Notes under the pieces: model-generated
Told to the model about the DNA's origin: nothing
Database searches by the model: none
The model's input: only the letters and a program-made list of their open reading frames with translations
Assembly (NCBI GenBank): GCA_025356475.1
Contig: JANXSX010000139.1
Span: 1 to 42,529, forward strand
Direction: 5' to 3'
DNA length: 42,529 nt
DNA from: Isosphaeraceae bacterium
GTDB taxonomy: Bacteria; Planctomycetota; Planctomycetia; Isosphaerales; Isosphaeraceae
Shown here: positions 8,637-17,020 of the stretch, one piece after another
Layout: each line of letters starts with the position of its first letter
Position numbering within the stretch: the first letter of the stretch is position 1
Position numbers and translations under genes: made by a program

Positions 8637-9968
8637 ATGACAATGCTTCTCGAATTCCGGGTCGCGAACTTCCGATCCTTTGCTGCGGAAAAACGGTTCA
8701 GCATGGTTGCGGGTACCGGGAAGGAACTCCTCTCGAACACAGCGACCGTCAAGGGCTTCGCCCACTCTCCCTTGCTTCGGAGTGCTGCTATTTATGGGGC
8801 CAACGCCTCAGGAAAAACGAGCCTGATTCGTGCGTTCGAATTCTTACGATCGTTTGTGCTCAGATCTTCAGAGTCCTCGCAAGACGATGATAAGATTAAT
8901 ATATTGCCATTCCTGTTGGATCCTGTTTTGGAAAATAAGCCGAGCGAGTTCGAAATTTCCTTCCTCCTGAATGAGGTACGTCATCAATACGGAGTCATTG
9001 TCTCACGCGAACGGGTCCACGAAGAGTGGTTGACCGTTTATCCGAAGGGGAAACCCCAAGAGTGGTTCCGTCGTGAGGTGAAACCGTCCGGCGAGTCTGT
9101 CTTCCATTGGAATCCAACTCACCTTAAGGGTGCGAAGACCCAGCTCGGGCAACGGGCTCTCGAAAATGTACTCTTCCTTTCGGTGGCCGCCCAATGGAAT
9201 CATCAGCAACTCAAGCCCATCCATCGATGGTTCCGGAATAGCTTAAAAGTGCTCCACTTAGGTTTCAATTCGCTGGATTACACCCGAAGCCAACTGCTCA
9301 AGGACGCCTCCTTCTGTGACTGGATGACAAGCATTCTCAAGGCCGCAGATGTCGGGATCAGCCGAGTGCGAGCCATGGAAGTCGAGGTTCGAAAAGAACA
9401 GATTCGGTTCCCGGGTAATATGCCGACCGAAGTCAAGGATTACTTGACTGCGATGGTTTCCAAAAACGTCAGTGTTGAAGTCAAAACGTCACGAAGCATT
9501 CCAAACTCGAATCGAGTCGTGGAATGGGATTTGGCGTGGGAGTCCGACGGGACACAACGAATGGTTGAATTGCTTGGACCGATTCGTGATGTTCTCGAAA
9601 GCGGGGCAGTCTTGATCATCGACGAACTCGACAAAAGTCTTCATGCTCACATAATGCACGCAATCGTCCAACTCTTCAATCAGCCCGAGACCAATCCGAA
9701 TCACGCACAGCTCATCTTCACGACCCACGATACGAGCCTACTCGACCTGACGGTTTTCCGTCGCGACCAGATTTGGTTCACGACCAAGGACGATTTTGGA
9801 GCAACGGATCTCTACTCGCTCCAAGACTACAGCCCTCGTCTGGGGGAAGCTATCCAGAAAGGATACTTGTCGGGCCGCTATGGAGGCGTTCCGATCATCG
9901 AACAGTTCAAGTTCTCGCCGTCGCAATCGCCAAGATTGATTTCCGCCGGTGACTCATCCGAAGAGTAG
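8637..9968 (+). CDS. AAA/ABC-type ATPase (AAA_15/RloA-like), partner of RloB
   Basis: This 443-residue ATPase begins LLEFRVANFRSF, the typical start of AAA_15/AAA_21 SMC-like ATPases. Walker A is G-A-N-A-S-G-K-T at 54-61. An ABC-like signature S-D-G-T-Q-R lies at 303-308, Walker B is VLIIDELD with Asp 329 and Glu 330, and the switch His is 364 in TTHDTSLLD. The middle is charged and lacks a long SMC coiled coil. The ATG at 8637 or at 8643 could be the start. The RloB gene follows after 35 bp in the same direction, so they are probably co-transcribed. Family knowledge: such ATPase plus Toprim-like effector pairs (RloA/RloB in type I restriction loci, AriA/AriB of PARIS) sense phage and trigger abortive infection. 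A defence role here is inference. Confidence 0.85.
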   Translation: MTMLLEFRVANFRSFAAEKRFSMVAGTGKELLSNTATVKGFAHSPLLRSAAIYGANASGKTSLIRAFEFLRSFVLRSSESSQDDDKINILPFLLDPVLENKPSEFEISFLLNEVRHQYGVIVSRERVHEEWLTVYPKGKPQEWFRREVKPSGESVFHWNPTHLKGAKTQLGQRALENVLFLSVAAQWNHQQLKPIHRWFRNSLKVLHLGFNSLDYTRSQLLKDASFCDWMTSILKAADVGISRVRAMEVEVRKEQIRFPGNMPTEVKDYLTAMVSKNVSVEVKTSRSIPNSNRVVEWDLAWESDGTQRMVELLGPIRDVLESGAVLIIDELDKSLHAHIMHAIVQLFNQPETNPNHAQLIFTTHDTSLLDLTVFRRDQIWFTTKDDFGATDLYSLQDYSPRLGEAIQKGYLSGRYGGVPIIEQFKFSPSQSPRLISAGDSSEE

Positions 9969-10003
9969 CTCCGGATCTGTTCCCTGAGATTGAAGGCGAA
10001 CTG

Positions 10004-10735
10004 ATGGGTGGCAGGAAATACGTCCGACGAGAGGCCGACCTCCGAAGGGGAGGAGAGTTAAAGAGCCCTCGAGAAAGCATTCTTGTTGTATGCGAAGGAG
10101 GAAAGACGGAGCCACTCTACTTCAAGGGCCTCTGGCAGAAAATCCGGCTTGCCACCGTTGACGTTCATGTTGTCGGTCAAGGCGCAGAAATCGTCGGCGT
10201 CGTTGAGGCGGCAATCGAGTTGCTCGAGAAACGAAAAGCGGATTCAAAGATAAGCGTACGACTTGCCCCCTATAAGGAGGTTTGGTGTGTGGTCGACACG
10301 GAGCTTAAAAAGGACAGCCACTCGTGGAAACGTGGATTGGATAAAGCGAAGGCCAAGAAGCTGAATCTCGCCTGGTCCAACCCATGCTTCGAATACTGGC
10401 TTCTGCTTCACTTTGAACGCGTTGGAGGCAGTTTCGACGGTTATAAGGCAATCAAGCCGGTCCTGACCAAGCATATCAGGAACTATGAAAAGAACTTGAA
10501 TTGCTTCGAGCAACTCGCGCCGCGCATCCCGACCGCGATCAACCACGCCGAGCATATCCATCGTTCGCAGTGGAAGGATACTCCCAACGCGATCGACCAA
10601 AATCCTGGAACGACCGTTCCCGATCTCGTGAAGGGCCTGATCTCGATGGCGGGAATGACGCTCGAGGAATACCAGACGAGATTCCCACTCACTGATACGG
10701 CCCCAGCCAAAAGTAAACGAACGCGGCGACCATAG
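10004..10735 (+). CDS. RloB-like protein, predicted Toprim-fold effector
   Basis: This 243-residue protein has all the RloB family marks. Near the N-terminus is V-C-E-G-G-K-T-E-P (Glu 31, Glu 36). The acidic pair is D98-x-E100 in VVDTEL. S-N-P-C-F-E-Y-W-L follows at 125-133 with His 136, and D-Q-N-P-G-T-T near 199-204. The E and D-x-D/E spacing resembles the Toprim nuclease active site. The basic C-terminus ends KSKRTRRP. It lies 35 bp behind the ATPase gene, and the module as a whole sits between two copies of a 47-bp repeat. In PARIS-type systems the Toprim partner is released from the ATPase and attacks cellular RNA. That activity is not shown for RloB here and remains a hypothesis. Confidence 0.85.
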   Translation: MGGRKYVRREADLRRGGELKSPRESILVVCEGGKTEPLYFKGLWQKIRLATVDVHVVGQGAEIVGVVEAAIELLEKRKADSKISVRLAPYKEVWCVVDTELKKDSHSWKRGLDKAKAKKLNLAWSNPCFEYWLLLHFERVGGSFDGYKAIKPVLTKHIRNYEKNLNCFEQLAPRIPTAINHAEHIHRSQWKDTPNAIDQNPGTTVPDLVKGLISMAGMTLEEYQTRFPLTDTAPAKSKRTRRP

Positions 10736-11133
10736 GCCGGCGGGAGCATTCCAGAGAGGGTGAGGCATGCACTTAGCGATCCCTCCGGCATGTCGCTGGA
10801 ATTGATCGACGGGAACCGACCGAACGGTACTGAGCACGAGGGACGGACCGGGGCTTCTACCGAACGAGAGGCAAAAAATACCTTTGGTTAATGGCTCTTG
10901 CTTCGCGCACAGTACTTCCGCTCGTGGTGCCTGGGGGGGATGTCAACCGATAAGCGTGTGGAGAGCATTCGGGCTTTGCGAGGGCGTATGGGGAGGAGAA
11001 GCAAACCCTCATGTTTAGCGTTTGGAGACCAAGTGAAAGCCCAAGGTCCCACGCTGAGGCCGGATTTGAGGCCCGAAACCAACGGTCGTAGCGATTTTCC
11101 CTTGGAAACATCACAAAAATGGAATTCCTCGTG
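10736..11133. other. intergenic stretch between RloB and the S10 operon
   Basis: No gene is supported in these ~400 bp. The minus-strand open frame 10857-11114 contains the repeat-encoded string N-R-Y-D-R-W-F-R seen also at copy 1, so it reflects repeat sequence rather than a protein. Copy 2 of the 47-bp repeat lies at 11059-11105, just upstream of the S10 promoter. Confidence 0.55.
11059..11105 (+). repeat. 47-bp direct repeat, copy 2
   Basis: Same orientation as copy 1 at 8495-8541, with differences AA to GG near position 12, C to T and A to G near the 3' end. It ends 28 bp upstream of the predicted -35 box of the S10 operon. Confidence 0.85.
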
Positions 11134-11162
11134 TTGACACGTTAGTCAGGGGTCAGTACAGT
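11134..11162 (+). promoter_or_regulatory. predicted sigma-70-type promoter of the S10 operon
   Basis: TTGACA at 11134-11139, a perfect -35 box, is followed after 17 bases by TACAGT at 11157-11162, four of six matches to the -10 consensus. It lies about 50 bp upstream of rpsJ and is the only well-formed promoter pair I noticed ahead of the ribosomal genes. Confidence 0.6.
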
Positions 11163-11214
11163 TTTACTTTCCGCGTGTTGCGGAGTGGATCTATCACAGG
11201 AAGGACTGGCGAGC

Positions 11215-11547
11215 GTGGCGGGTATCAGCGGCGAACGGATCCGAATCAGGATGGAGGCTTACGATCACACCATCCTTGATCAATCGGCCAAAGACATTGT
11301 GGATACCGCCAAGCGGACTGAAGCTATTGTCCATGGACCGATCCCTCTTCCAACACGAATCGAACGCTACACAGTTCTTCGTAGCCCGCACATCGATAAG
11401 AAGTCGCGGGAACAATTCGAGATCAGAACTCACAAGCGTTTGATCGATATCATCCAGCCGACCAACAAGACGATCGATGCCTTGAACAAGCTCAGCCTCC
11501 CGGCTGGCGTGGACATCAAGATCAAGGCTGGTCCCTCGGGCGGCTGA
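11215..11547 (+). CDS. rpsJ: 30S ribosomal protein S10
   Basis: This 110-residue protein matches S10: [18 protein letters not shown] near the start, then [15 protein letters not shown] and the diagnostic [12 protein letters not shown]10 sits in the 30S head and also acts as NusE in antitermination with NusB. The start is GTG 11215, preceded by a strong AGGAAGGA at 11198-11205 with nine bases of spacing; the in-frame GTG at 11185 would add ten residues and lacks such a site. It is the first gene of the S10 operon, right behind a promoter. rpsL, rpsG, fusA and tuf, often found just upstream, are absent. The C-terminus has a short extra tail, AGPSGG. Confidence 0.97.
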   Translation: MAGISGERIRIRMEAYDHTILDQSAKDIVDTAKRTEAIVHGPIPLPTRIERYTVLRSPHIDKKSREQFEIRTHKRLIDIIQPTNKTIDALNKLSLPAGVDIKIKAGPSGG

Positions 11548-11756
11548 TCCCGAAGTCGAAACGGAATGTAGGTTTCGGCGACAATGATGGAACGGACCGC
11601 ACCCCAACTGTGGTCCGCGAGCCCTTGTCGCCTTCGCTCAAGGCCGGTCGTGAGGACCGGACATCACGGGATGGGAAACGTCGGATCCGACGTCCTGGCC
11701 TCCCGTCGGATAGAAACATCCCGATCGGATTGGAACGGTTTGCACGGAGTTTCGTG

Positions 11757-12389
11757 ATGCGTGTCGGACTGCTCGGCCGCAAAGTCGGCATGACTCAGAT
11801 TTACGAAGAGAACGGGACCGCCATTCCGATCACTGTTGTCGAATGTGGCCCCTGTACGGTGCTGCAAGTTCGCACAGCAGAGCGAGACGGCTATCACGCC
11901 ATCCAGCTCGGCTTTGCCGACAAGAAACGGAAGAGCGCAACCCAAGCGGAACGTGGCCACGCCAAAAAAGTGAACGCTGAACCCAAGCGCTACGTTCGTG
12001 AGATCCGCCAGGAAACCCCGGTCGATGTTACGGAAGGTCAGACGCTCACGGTTGAGATGTTCGCGGATATCAAGCGGGTCGATGTGATCGGCACTTCCAA
12101 GGGTCGCGGGTTCTCGGGCGTGCTCAAGCGGCACGGCTTCAAGGGCTTGCGAGCTACCCACGGTGTGAAACGTATGCACCGGCATCCCGGTTCATCCGGG
12201 CCGTCGGCTGACCCCGCTCACACTCGTAAGGGGATCAAGAAGCCCGGCCAGTTCGGCAACACCCGGGTGACCTCCCGGAACCTGAAGATCGTCCGGGTCG
12301 ATCTGACCAACAACCTGCTGCTGGTCAAGGGAGCAGTCCCTGGACCGAACGGCGGGTACGTGACTATCCAGCAGACGAACAAAGTTTGA
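11757..12389 (+). CDS. rplC: 50S ribosomal protein L3
   Basis: This 210-residue protein matches L3 in length: MRVGLLGRKVGMTQIYEENG at the start, a central GFSGVLKRHGFKG, then KKPGQFGNTRVT. L3 binds 23S rRNA and reaches toward the peptidyl transferase centre. The loop that in E. coli holds the PrmB-methylated Gln (G-Q-N-Q-T-P) reads G-P-S-A-D-P here, so that modification is not expected; many bacteria also lack this Gln. The ATG at 11757 is used, with ACGGAG upstream. A GTG directly before it is possible. The gap from rpsJ is 209 bp, longer than in most S10 operons. Confidence 0.97.
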   Translation: MRVGLLGRKVGMTQIYEENGTAIPITVVECGPCTVLQVRTAERDGYHAIQLGFADKKRKSATQAERGHAKKVNAEPKRYVREIRQETPVDVTEGQTLTVEMFADIKRVDVIGTSKGRGFSGVLKRHGFKGLRATHGVKRMHRHPGSSGPSADPAHTRKGIKKPGQFGNTRVTSRNLKIVRVDLTNNLLLVKGAVPGPNGGYVTIQQTNKV

Positions 12390-12525
12390 TCCAGAGCGTT
12401 CAGTGGCGGAGTCGTCAGTCAACGGCGGGGAACCCCCAACGACTTCCCCCCCGGACATCGCATTTTCGATCTCATCGTACTGACGACTGTCTACTCCCGA
12501 TCCCGAGCGGCGAAACGACGGAACT

Positions 12526-13281
12526 ATGCTGACCATCCCCATCTACAACCCGACCGGCGAGAAAGTGGGCGAGGAGTCGATCGACCCCGCCGACTTCGGC
12601 GGCAAGGTCAATAAGCAGCTCCTGCACGACGTGGTGCTCATGCACCAGGCCAACAAGCGGGTCGGTACTGTCAACACCCGTGGTCGGGCCGACGTGGCCG
12701 GCTCGGGCAAGAAACTGTTCCGCCAGAAGGGGACCGGTAACGCCCGCGTTGGTGCCAAGCGGACCAACAAGCGGAAAGGTGGCGGTGTCGCATTCGCTCG
12801 CCGTAACCGTGACTACCGCTACAGTATCCCCAAGAAAGCGGTCCGGGCCGCGATTCGCATGGCGTTGCTGTCGAAGTTCCAAGATGGGCAAGCCCTGATC
12901 ATCGATCAACTCGCCCCCAGCGAACCGAAGACGAAGCATGTCGTCAAGACCCTCAAGTCGATCCCCAGGCCCGACCTCAAGGCCGCCCACGCGACCCCGG
13001 TCGAGGGCGAAACCAAGACTGCGGTCTTGGCTCGGACCCTCCACGATCGGACGATCCTGATCGGCACTTCGATCCACGACCCGGTCTTCCACCGCACGGT
13101 TCGCAACATCGAAGGGGTGCTCGTCGCCCCGGTGTCCGAGTTCAACACGTATGACATCCTCAAGCAGCGTTACCTCGTGCTTACTCGCGAGTCGCTCGTT
13201 GCTCTGACGGAAAAGGTCAAACAGAAGACGTCCCGGCGAGGGGCTGCTCCGACGACCATCACCACCGGATCGGAGGCCTAA
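12526..13281 (+). CDS. rplD: 50S ribosomal protein L4
   Basis: L4 is identified by its extended-loop sequence: GTVNTRGRADVAGSGKKLFR, then QKGTGNARVGAKR and GGGVAF. The C-terminal domain has ILIGTSIHDPVFHRTVRNIE. At 251 residues it is about 40 longer than E. coli L4. The extra length lies mainly in the middle (around residues 140-170) and in a Thr/Ser-rich tail. L4 lines the exit tunnel; in E. coli it also represses its own operon, but no such leader can be judged here. It is followed after six bases by rplW, so the two are probably coupled. Confidence 0.96.
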   Translation: MLTIPIYNPTGEKVGEESIDPADFGGKVNKQLLHDVVLMHQANKRVGTVNTRGRADVAGSGKKLFRQKGTGNARVGAKRTNKRKGGGVAFARRNRDYRYSIPKKAVRAAIRMALLSKFQDGQALIIDQLAPSEPKTKHVVKTLKSIPRPDLKAAHATPVEGETKTAVLARTLHDRTILIGTSIHDPVFHRTVRNIEGVLVAPVSEFNTYDILKQRYLVLTRESLVALTEKVKQKTSRRGAAPTTITTGSEA

Positions 13282-13287
13282 GCCGCC

Positions 13288-13614
13288 ATGGTTACGCTAC
13301 GTCGTGCTCCCCAATACCCGCGACTCGGGCCGGCTTTGGAACCCTACCAGGTGATCCTTCGCCCCCTGATCACCGAGAAGGCGACCCACCTCTCGGAACG
13401 CCACAACGCCTACACCTTCGAGGTCAACCCGTTGGCGACCAAGACCGAGATCAAGAACGCCGTCGAGGTGCTTTTTGATGTCAAGGTCGCCGATGTCCGC
13501 ACCCAGAATCGTCAGGGCAAGATGAGGCGGTATCGCCTCCGGACCGGTCGGATGCGGAACTGGAAGAAAGCTATCGTCGCCTTGCATAGCGACTACCGGA
13601 TTGATTTTTATTGA
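13288..13614 (+). CDS. rplW: 50S ribosomal protein L23
   Basis: This 108-residue protein carries the L23 core: VILRPLITEKATHLSERHNA, then TFEVNPLATKTEIKNAVE, and FDVKVADVRTQNRQGK with the basic tip of the extended loop. L23 sits at the tunnel exit and docks signal recognition particle and trigger factor. The first ~15 residues (VTLRRAPQYPRLGPALEPY) are an extension beyond the core. ATG 13288 lies six bases after the rplD stop. A small hairpin at 13640-13654 follows before rplB. Confidence 0.96.
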   Translation: MVTLRRAPQYPRLGPALEPYQVILRPLITEKATHLSERHNAYTFEVNPLATKTEIKNAVEVLFDVKVADVRTQNRQGKMRRYRLRTGRMRNWKKAIVALHSDYRIDFY

Positions 13615-13639
13615 GATCATAACGCCCCGGCCCGGCTGG

Positions 13640-13654
13640 CCCGTGTGACACGGG
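13640..13654 (+). other. small hairpin between rplW and rplB
   Basis: CCCGTG-TGA-CACGGG forms a six-bp stem with a three-base loop in the 68-bp gap. No T-run follows, so it is more likely a processing or attenuation structure than a terminator. Confidence 0.35.
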
Positions 13655-13682
13655 TCGAGGGCGATTGAAGGATGCGACCGCG

Positions 13683-14543
13683 ATGGGTATTCGATACTAC
13701 AAGCCGACAAGCGCAGGACGACGTAACGCGTCGGTCAGCGACTTCTCCGAGCTGACAGACAAGAACAAGAAGCCCGAGAAGAGCCTGACCGAACCGCTGC
13801 AGAAGACTGGCGGCCGGAATAACCAGGGGTTCATTACCTCGCGGTTCCGGGGCGGCGGGCACAAGCGGATGTATCGGCTCATCGACTTCAAGCGGAATGA
13901 CAAGGACGGTATCCCCGCCCAGGTCACCCACATTGAATACGACCCGAACCGATCCGCCCGGATTGCTCTGATCGTCTACCCGGATGGCGTTAAGCGTTAC
14001 ATCATCGCTCCCGAAGGTCTCAAGGCCGGGATGACCGTCAACAGTGGTCCCACCGCAGATCCGAAGCTGGGGAACTGTATGCCGCTCGGGAAAATCCCGA
14101 CTGGCCTGCAGATCCACAACATCGAGATGCAGCCTGGTGGCGGTGCCAAGCTTTGCCGCTCGGCGGGTGTTGCCGCAACGCTCACCGCTCGTGAAGGAAC
14201 TTGGGCACAGATCACCTTGCCCTCGGGTGAAGTTCGACGTATTCCGGCGACGTGCCGGGCGACGATCGGTATGGTTGGTAACCCTGACCATATGAATATT
14301 CACTTGGGTAAAGCGGGTCGGTCACGTTGGCTTGGTCGCCGTCCCCACAACCGTGGTGTGTCGATGAACCCGGTCGATCACCCGATGGGTGGTGGTGAAG
14401 GCCGGACCTCCGGCGGACGGAATCCATGTTCACCGACAGGCGTGTTGGCTAAGGGGGGTAAAACCCGCCGACGCCGCAAGCCTTCGAACTCAGCGATCAT
14501 TCGTCGTCGTAAGAGTGTTCGGTACGGCCAATTGAAAGTGTAG
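13683..14543 (+). CDS. rplB: 50S ribosomal protein L2
   Basis: This 286-residue protein matches L2: [40 protein letters not shown], then the C-terminal [14 protein letters not shown] and [10 protein letters not shown]. The first His of the D-H-P block, the residue linked to peptidyl transfer, is kept, while the second (commonly His) is Met. L2 binds domain IV of 23S rRNA and is needed for subunit joining. I start at ATG 13683 because MGIRYYKPT is the family's N-terminus; an in-frame start at 13665 adds six residues. A 10-bp inverted repeat follows the stop. Confidence 0.97.
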   Translation: MGIRYYKPTSAGRRNASVSDFSELTDKNKKPEKSLTEPLQKTGGRNNQGFITSRFRGGGHKRMYRLIDFKRNDKDGIPAQVTHIEYDPNRSARIALIVYPDGVKRYIIAPEGLKAGMTVNSGPTADPKLGNCMPLGKIPTGLQIHNIEMQPGGGAKLCRSAGVAATLTAREGTWAQITLPSGEVRRIPATCRATIGMVGNPDHMNIHLGKAGRSRWLGRRPHNRGVSMNPVDHPMGGGEGRTSGGRNPCSPTGVLAKGGKTRRRRKPSNSAIIRRRKSVRYGQLKV

Positions 14544-14559
14544 TCACGCTACGGACTCG

Positions 14560-14597
14560 CGGGGTTCACTCACCCGTTGGTCTTTGTGTGAACCCCG
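14560..14597 (+). other. hairpin between rplB and rpsS
   Basis: CGGGGTTCAC at 14560-14569 pairs perfectly with GTGAACCCCG at 14588-14597 around an 18-base loop, within a 218-bp gap. No T-run follows; it could be an attenuator or RNase processing site. Confidence 0.5.
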
Positions 14598-14761
14598 TCG
14601 TCCTAAGTGCCGTTCGCCGCCTTAAAATGCGTCGTCCGGCTCGTCTGTCTGACAAAATGCTACATCAATACACGCAACATGCACGCTAGGATATAGGCAC
14701 TCGCCGACCCAGTTGACTTCCAAGTGGGCTGGGGCGTGAGGCCGGGGACACAGAGACGCTC

Positions 14762-15043
14762 ATGGGACGCTCGCTCAAGAAAGGCCCTTACGTCGTTCAG
14801 CGCTTGCTGGAGAAGGTTGAGCGCACGGAAGCCACTGGCAACCGTGAGCCGATCAAGACGTGGAGCCGCGCCTGCACAATCGTGCCCGAATTCATCGGCC
14901 GAAACTTTGCTATCCACAACGGTAAGACCTTCGTCAAGCTTTATGTGACTGAGGACATGGTCGGGCACAAGCTCGGCGAGTTCTCACCGACCCGGACCTT
15001 CCGGGGCCATGGTGGTAAAGCGACCAAGGGCGCCAAGAAGTAA
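14762..15043 (+). CDS. rpsS: 30S ribosomal protein S19
   Basis: This 93-residue protein has the normal S19 length and sequence: [40 protein letters not shown], and [19 protein letters not shown]19 sits in the 30S head with S13 and contacts the A-site finger region. The gap from rplB (218 bp) is unusually long for an S10 operon and contains a hairpin. rplV follows after 78 bp. Nothing odd is seen in the protein itself. Confidence 0.97.
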   Translation: MGRSLKKGPYVVQRLLEKVERTEATGNREPIKTWSRACTIVPEFIGRNFAIHNGKTFVKLYVTEDMVGHKLGEFSPTRTFRGHGGKATKGAKK

Positions 15044-15121
15044 TCCTGTCTGTTCTGTCACAGATGAACCACGACCAGCCGGACCGGGCTCAACGTCGCG
15101 ACGTAAGGTAAGGATCGAGAG

Positions 15122-15493
15122 ATGACTTCGTTTACCGCCATTCACCGCTTCGCTCGTATCTCGTCGCGGAAGGTCCGGCCGCTCCTGGACCTCGTCCGGG
15201 GCAAGTATGCCGACGACGCCCTCGACACCCTCAAATACATGCCACATCGTGGCGCTCGCATGGTCGAACAGGTCATCAAGAGTGCGATGGCGAACGCTGA
15301 GGATCAAGGTGTCCGCAACGTTGGCGACCTCGTGATCTTCGACGCCCGCGGCGATGGTGGCCCTATGTTTAAGCGACTCATGCCCCGTGCCCGCGGCATG
15401 GCCTACATGATTCGCCGCCGATCTGCCCATATCACTGTCGGACTGGCTGATTACGATTCGATCCGTTCCGGACTCGTCAGCGCCGCCGTCTGA
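15122..15493 (+). CDS. rplV: 50S ribosomal protein L22
   Basis: This 123-residue protein matches L22: FARISSRKVRPLLDLVRGK at the start, KSAMANAEDQG in the middle, and FKRLMPRARGMAYMIRRRSA for the tip of the long beta-hairpin that reaches into the exit tunnel, near the macrolide site. The hairpin has no insertion or deletion. ATG 15122 follows GGATCGAGAG. rpsC begins 72 bp after its stop, in the usual S19-L22-S3 order. Confidence 0.97.
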   Translation: MTSFTAIHRFARISSRKVRPLLDLVRGKYADDALDTLKYMPHRGARMVEQVIKSAMANAEDQGVRNVGDLVIFDARGDGGPMFKRLMPRARGMAYMIRRRSAHITVGLADYDSIRSGLVSAAV

Positions 15494-15565
15494 CTTTGAC
15501 CAACATCCCCACAAAACAACCCCGGCCCGGCCCCCTGGTCGAGCAGAGCAAGAGGATCGCGAGCG

Positions 15566-16270
15566 ATGGGACAAAAAATCCGACCGACGGGCTTCCGGGT
15601 CGGCATCATGGAGGACTGGCGCAGCCGCTGGTATGCCTCCAAGAAGGAATTCTCGGATCTTCTCATCGAAGATTTCAAGATCCGCAAGTTCATCAAGACC
15701 AAGTATGGCTACGCCGGTATCCCCAAGGTTGAGATCGAACGAACCCGCGATGCCGTAAAGGTCATCCTGTTCACCGCTCGCCCAGGGGTGATCATCGGTC
15801 GTAAAGGGGCTGAGGTCGAGCGCCTGCAGGAAGAATTGCAGACCCTGACTGGTCGCCGAATCGATATCAAGATCGAAGAAGTCACCCGCCCCGAACTCGA
15901 CGCTCAATTGGTCAGCGAAGATATCGCCGAACAACTCCAAAAGCGATCGAGCTTCCGGCGCACCATGAAACGGGCCATCGAGCAGACGATGGACGGTGGT
16001 GCGAAGGGGATCAAAGTCCAACTTTCGGGCCGTCTCGGCGGTGCGGAAATGTCCCGGTGCGAGAAGCAGGCTCAGGGGTCGATCCCCCTCTCCACGCTCC
16101 GTGCCAAAGTCGATTACGGGTTTTCTGAAGCGAAGACGGCCCAGGGTCACATCGGCGTCAAGGTGTGGGTCAACCAGGGTGATTATCTGAAGATGGAGGC
16201 CGGCACCGATGGCCATGATGCCCAAGCGAGTCAAGTTCCGAAAAAGCCAAAAAGGCCGCGTAAGAGGTAA
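15566..16270 (+). CDS. rpsC: 30S ribosomal protein S3
   Basis: This 234-residue protein starts [20 protein letters not shown], as S3 should. The KH domain loop is [17 protein letters not shown]. The C-terminal domain has [19 protein letters not shown] and [15 protein letters not shown]3 lies at the mRNA entry channel and contributes to mRNA unwinding. Length is normal. Its last 62 bases overlap the start of rplP in another frame: the basic tail [10 protein letters not shown] is coded by the same DNA as the L16 N-terminus. This is a longer overlap than is common in bacterial operons. Confidence 0.97.
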   Translation: MGQKIRPTGFRVGIMEDWRSRWYASKKEFSDLLIEDFKIRKFIKTKYGYAGIPKVEIERTRDAVKVILFTARPGVIIGRKGAEVERLQEELQTLTGRRIDIKIEEVTRPELDAQLVSEDIAEQLQKRSSFRRTMKRAIEQTMDGGAKGIKVQLSGRLGGAEMSRCEKQAQGSIPLSTLRAKVDYGFSEAKTAQGHIGVKVWVNQGDYLKMEAGTDGHDAQASQVPKKPKRPRKR

Positions 16271-16628
16271 CGCCACTCGCGGCAATTTTGTCGCGTTTGG
16301 TGACTACGGCCTCCAGGCTCTTGAGCCCGGAAAGATTTCGGCCCAGACGATCGAGGCAGGCCGCGTTGTCGGCTCGCAGAGCGTCAAGGGGGGTGGTAAA
16401 CTCTATATCCGAATCTTCCCGCACAAGAGCGTGACCTCGATCCCCGCCGAAACCCGAATGGGCAAAGGCAAAGGCGAAGTCGAATTCTGGGCCGCTGTCG
16501 TTAAGCCAGGCACGATCCTTTACGAACTGGCCGGTGTGAGCGAAGAAGCGGCCCGCGCGACATTTGCTCGGATCTCGTACAAACTTCCTGTGACCTGCCG
16601 GTTCGTGGCCCGGCGGCCAACCCTCTGA
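16209..16628 (+). CDS. rplP: 50S ribosomal protein L16
   Basis: L16 is identified by [20 protein letters not shown], then [20 protein letters not shown], and [19 protein letters not shown]. It binds near the A-site tRNA elbow and is one of the last proteins to join the 50S subunit. The 139-residue length fits. ATG 16209 is supported by GGAGG at 16195-16199, nine bases upstream, inside rpsC; ATGs at 16215 and 16218 are alternatives. The core L16 sequence before the rpsC stop is needed for a full-length protein, so the overlap (53-62 bp) is real whichever ATG is used. Confidence 0.95.
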   Translation: MAMMPKRVKFRKSQKGRVRGNATRGNFVAFGDYGLQALEPGKISAQTIEAGRVVGSQSVKGGGKLYIRIFPHKSVTSIPAETRMGKGKGEVEFWAAVVKPGTILYELAGVSEEAARATFARISYKLPVTCRFVARRPTL

Positions 16629-16689
16629 TTCTGAACCAACCTGATCCCGGCGTCTCGATTTTCGGGCCGTCGGGATTCTGAACCCCGCA

Positions 16690-16711
16690 GTCTGGCTAAC
16701 CAACGCCAGAC
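16690..16711 (+). other. hairpin between rplP and rpmC
   Basis: GTCTGGC at 16690-16696 and GCCAGAC at 16705-16711 form a perfect seven-bp stem with an eight-base loop, 24 bp before the rpmC start. It could affect translation of rpmC or transcript processing. Confidence 0.4.
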
Positions 16712-16734
16712 CTCGGTTAAGGATTGAGCGAACG

Positions 16735-16965
16735 ATGAGCAAGCCCGCCGAACTCCGCGAACAGAGCGATGAGCAGCTTACCCTGCTCTTGGTCGAAACC
16801 CAGCAGAGCCTCTTCCGCCTTCGACTCCAGAGTGAGACCGAGCGGCTTGAGGCCCCCAGCGAGATCATCAAGGCCAAGCGTGAGATTGCCCGAATCAAGA
16901 CGATCGTGCATCTCCGCAAGCTTGAACGAGAACGCGCCGTCGCCGCGACGGTCATCACCAAGTAA
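16735..16965 (+). CDS. rpmC: 50S ribosomal protein L29
   Basis: This 76-residue protein fits L29: two helices with PAELREQSDEQLTLLLVET, then LFRLRLQSETERLEAPSEI and the closing KREIARIKTIVHLRKLE. L29 sits at the tunnel exit next to L23 and can contact SRP. The position between rplP and rpsQ is the conserved one. It is slightly longer than the ~63-residue E. coli protein owing to a short C-terminal tail, ERERAVAATVITK. rpsQ starts 55 bp after its stop. Confidence 0.95.
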   Translation: MSKPAELREQSDEQLTLLLVETQQSLFRLRLQSETERLEAPSEIIKAKREIARIKTIVHLRKLERERAVAATVITK

Positions 16966-17020
16966 CCCTCCGGTCCCCATTCACTTATTCTTTTTTGGCA
17001 AGGCAGAACGGTCCACCGCG

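Noticed and set aside
10857-11114. Minus-strand ORF containing N-R-Y-D-R-W-F-R, also seen in an ORF at 8374-8643
   Set aside because: The shared peptide comes from the 47-bp direct repeat; there is no domain, ribosome site or conserved start, so it is repeat DNA read as protein.
14984-16285. 433-residue minus-strand ORF opposite rplV, rpsC and rplP
   Set aside because: Antisense shadow of highly conserved ribosomal genes; long only because of GC-rich codon bias.
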